DNA of 64,000 nucleotides from Sulfurimonas sp. (GTDB taxonomy: Bacteria; Campylobacterota; Campylobacteria; Campylobacterales; Sulfurimonadaceae), in NCBI GenBank assembly GCA_028044295.1, contig JAOFSE010000010.1, positions 1 to 64,000 of the forward strand, read 5' to 3'. The notes under the pieces are model-generated. The model was not told the DNA's origin and did no database searches. It was given only the letters and a program-made list of their open reading frames with translations. Made by a program: the position numbers and the translations under genes. Shown piece after piece: positions 62,616 through 64,000 of the stretch; position 1 is the stretch's first letter; each line of letters opens with the position of its first letter.

Positions 62616-63065
62616 ATGAGTTTAGAGAGCGATATTAATTCACTAGTTCAATCTGTTGACTTAGAGCTATTTGATACATCAATAGTTTCTGAAGGTGAAG
62701 AGACTATATATAGAGTAGGTGTATTATCTACTGAAGTTGAAGATGGAAAAAGAAAACCTGTATCACTTGATGCGTGTGTTGAACTAACTCACCTTATATC
62801 TCCACTGTTAGATGTAACTCCTCCAGTCTCTGGTGATTATAGACTTGAAGTTGGAAGTCCAGGCATAGAGAGAAAGCTTACTTCTATTAAACAGTTTTCT
62901 ATGAGTACTGGTGAAAAAGTTTCACTTCTTATGAGTGACAAAAGTAAGATAAAAGCATTACTAATTAAAGTCGAAGACTCAAAAATCTTTTTAGAAGTTG
63001 ACGGAGAAGAAAAATCTGTTGACTATGGTGAGATTACGAAAGCTAAAACATACTTTGAATGGTAG
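62616..63065 (+). CDS. rimP: ribosome maturation factor RimP
   Basis: 'CVELTHLISPLLDVTPPVSGDYRLEVGSPGIERKLTSIKQF'. Confidence 0.9.
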   Translation: MSLESDINSLVQSVDLELFDTSIVSEGEETIYRVGVLSTEVEDGKRKPVSLDACVELTHLISPLLDVTPPVSGDYRLEVGSPGIERKLTSIKQFSMSTGEKVSLLMSDKSKIKALLIKVEDSKIFLEVDGEEKSVDYGEITKAKTYFEW

Positions 63066-63082
63066 TCGACTTTAGCTTTTAT

Positions 63083-64000
63083 ATGTCCTTAGCCATTAAA
63101 GAGGCTTGGAAATATCAAGGTTTAACATACCCAAATCCTGCAGTTGGATGTGCAGTTGTCTCTAACTCTGGTGAACTCCTATCTGTTGAAGCTCATAAGA
63201 AGGCTGGTAAACCTCATGCAGAAATTGAAGCTCTTAAGAGTGCATACTATAAACTTACTGATGATAAATCAATACTACATGTAGAAGACTCTTCTGATAT
63301 TCATAACTTTCTTTTAAAAAATCATAACAACTGCTTTAATGATGTTTCACTATACACTACGCTTGAGCCATGTTCGCATATAGGTAAAACACCTTCATGT
63401 GCAACTCTGATTTCAAAACTAAATATTAGCAAAGTATATGTTGGTTCATGTGATACTAATGAGGAAGCTTCATGTGGTAATGAAGTTTTGAGAAAGTCAG
63501 GTCTACATGTAGAAGAAGATATTCTACATGTAGAGTGTGAAAAGTTATTAAAACCATTTAAACTTTGGCAAGAAGAAAACTTTATTTTTTTTAAATGGGC
63601 TCAGAGACTAAATGGAACTGTTGATGATGGAATTATTAGCTCACATGAGTCAAGAGAACATGTTCATGCTCTAAGAGATGTTTGTGACTTGATTGTTATA
63701 GGTGGTAATACTGTTAGAGTAGATAGACCAACTCTTGATGCTAGGCTAGTTAATGGAAAAGCACCTGATGTCCTTATAATATCAAAAGGCAAAGAGTTTG
63801 ATAGAACTATACCTCTTTTTAATATTGATGGACGAGAAGTTATAATATCTGATAATTTTTCTACATGTAAAGATTATAAGAACATTTTAATTGAAGGAAC
63901 TTCAAGTATGTTTGAGTTGACAAAGTCAATTGTTGATTATCATCTATGTTATTTAGCACCAAAGTTAGGTGGTAGAAATGTATTTGATAAATCTAATGAT
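63083..64000 (+). CDS. ribD: riboflavin biosynthesis deaminase/reductase RibD, 3' end outside window
   Basis: MSLAIKEAWKYQGLTYPNPAVGCAVVSNSGELL...AGKPHAEIEALKSA...YTTLEPCSHIGKTPSCATLI; frame open to window end, hence absent from ORF track. Confidence 0.9.
   Translation, partial: MSLAIKEAWKYQGLTYPNPAVGCAVVSNSGELLSVEAHKKAGKPHAEIEALKSAYYKLTDDKSILHVEDSSDIHNFLLKNHNNCFNDVSLYTTLEPCSHIGKTPSCATLISKLNISKVYVGSCDTNEEASCGNEVLRKSGLHVEEDILHVECEKLLKPFKLWQEENFIFFKWAQRLNGTVDDGIISSHESREHVHALRDVCDLIVIGGNTVRVDRPTLDARLVNGKAPDVLIISKGKEFDRTIPLFNIDGREVIISDNFSTCKDYKNILIEGTSSMFELTKSIVDYHLCYLAPKLGGRNVFDKSND

Noticed and set aside
1-64000. Prophage, transposon or integrative element
   Set aside because: No integrase, transposase, phage structural gene, tRNA attachment site or terminal repeat recognised; accessory character of 1-35 kb rests on gene content only

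Overview
AT-rich chromosomal window that looks like a Campylobacterota (Sulfurimonas-like) genome, judged from gene content; taxonomy is inferred and not tested. About 34.5-64 kb is mostly conserved core: tyrA, bamA, a type II secretion/type IV pilus-like cluster, ppx/gppA, a 4Fe-4S ferredoxin, a histidine kinase plus an HsrA-family regulator, folB, plsY, nadA, nadC, flhB, a DHH phosphoesterase, an M23 peptidase, lpxC, tsaB, thrB, ylxR, infB, rbfA, rimP and partial ribD. About 1-35 kb is an unusual envelope/lipoprotein region. It holds a COG3014-YcfL-LpoB set, a secreted GYF_2 protein, a CsgG-like protein that appears to carry a von Willebrand A (vWA) domain nested inside it, a second CsgG-like lipoprotein, and several LPP20-like lipoproteins. 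It also holds moxR, a Sel1-repeat protein, an FtsX/LolCDE-like ABC transporter with an FGE-sulfatase-fold protein in the same operon, and three full-length paralogous ~815-874 aa lipoproteins (conserved N-terminal module plus a divergent propeller-like C-terminus). A DUF58/BatA/BatB/BatD set closes the region. A collapsed fourth copy of the large lipoprotein (signal peptide joined to the last ~35 codons) lies at 12728-12908 and is absent from the ORF track. moxR and DUF58/bat, normally neighbours, are separated by ~19 kb. Two window-wide patterns stand out. The 8-bp palindrome TACATGTA occurs at least 26 times. At least six reading frames are broken by exactly one extra A in A6/A7 tracts, including infB, which points to sequence error or slippage rather than true pseudogenes. 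No rRNA, tRNA, CRISPR array or transposase was recognised.
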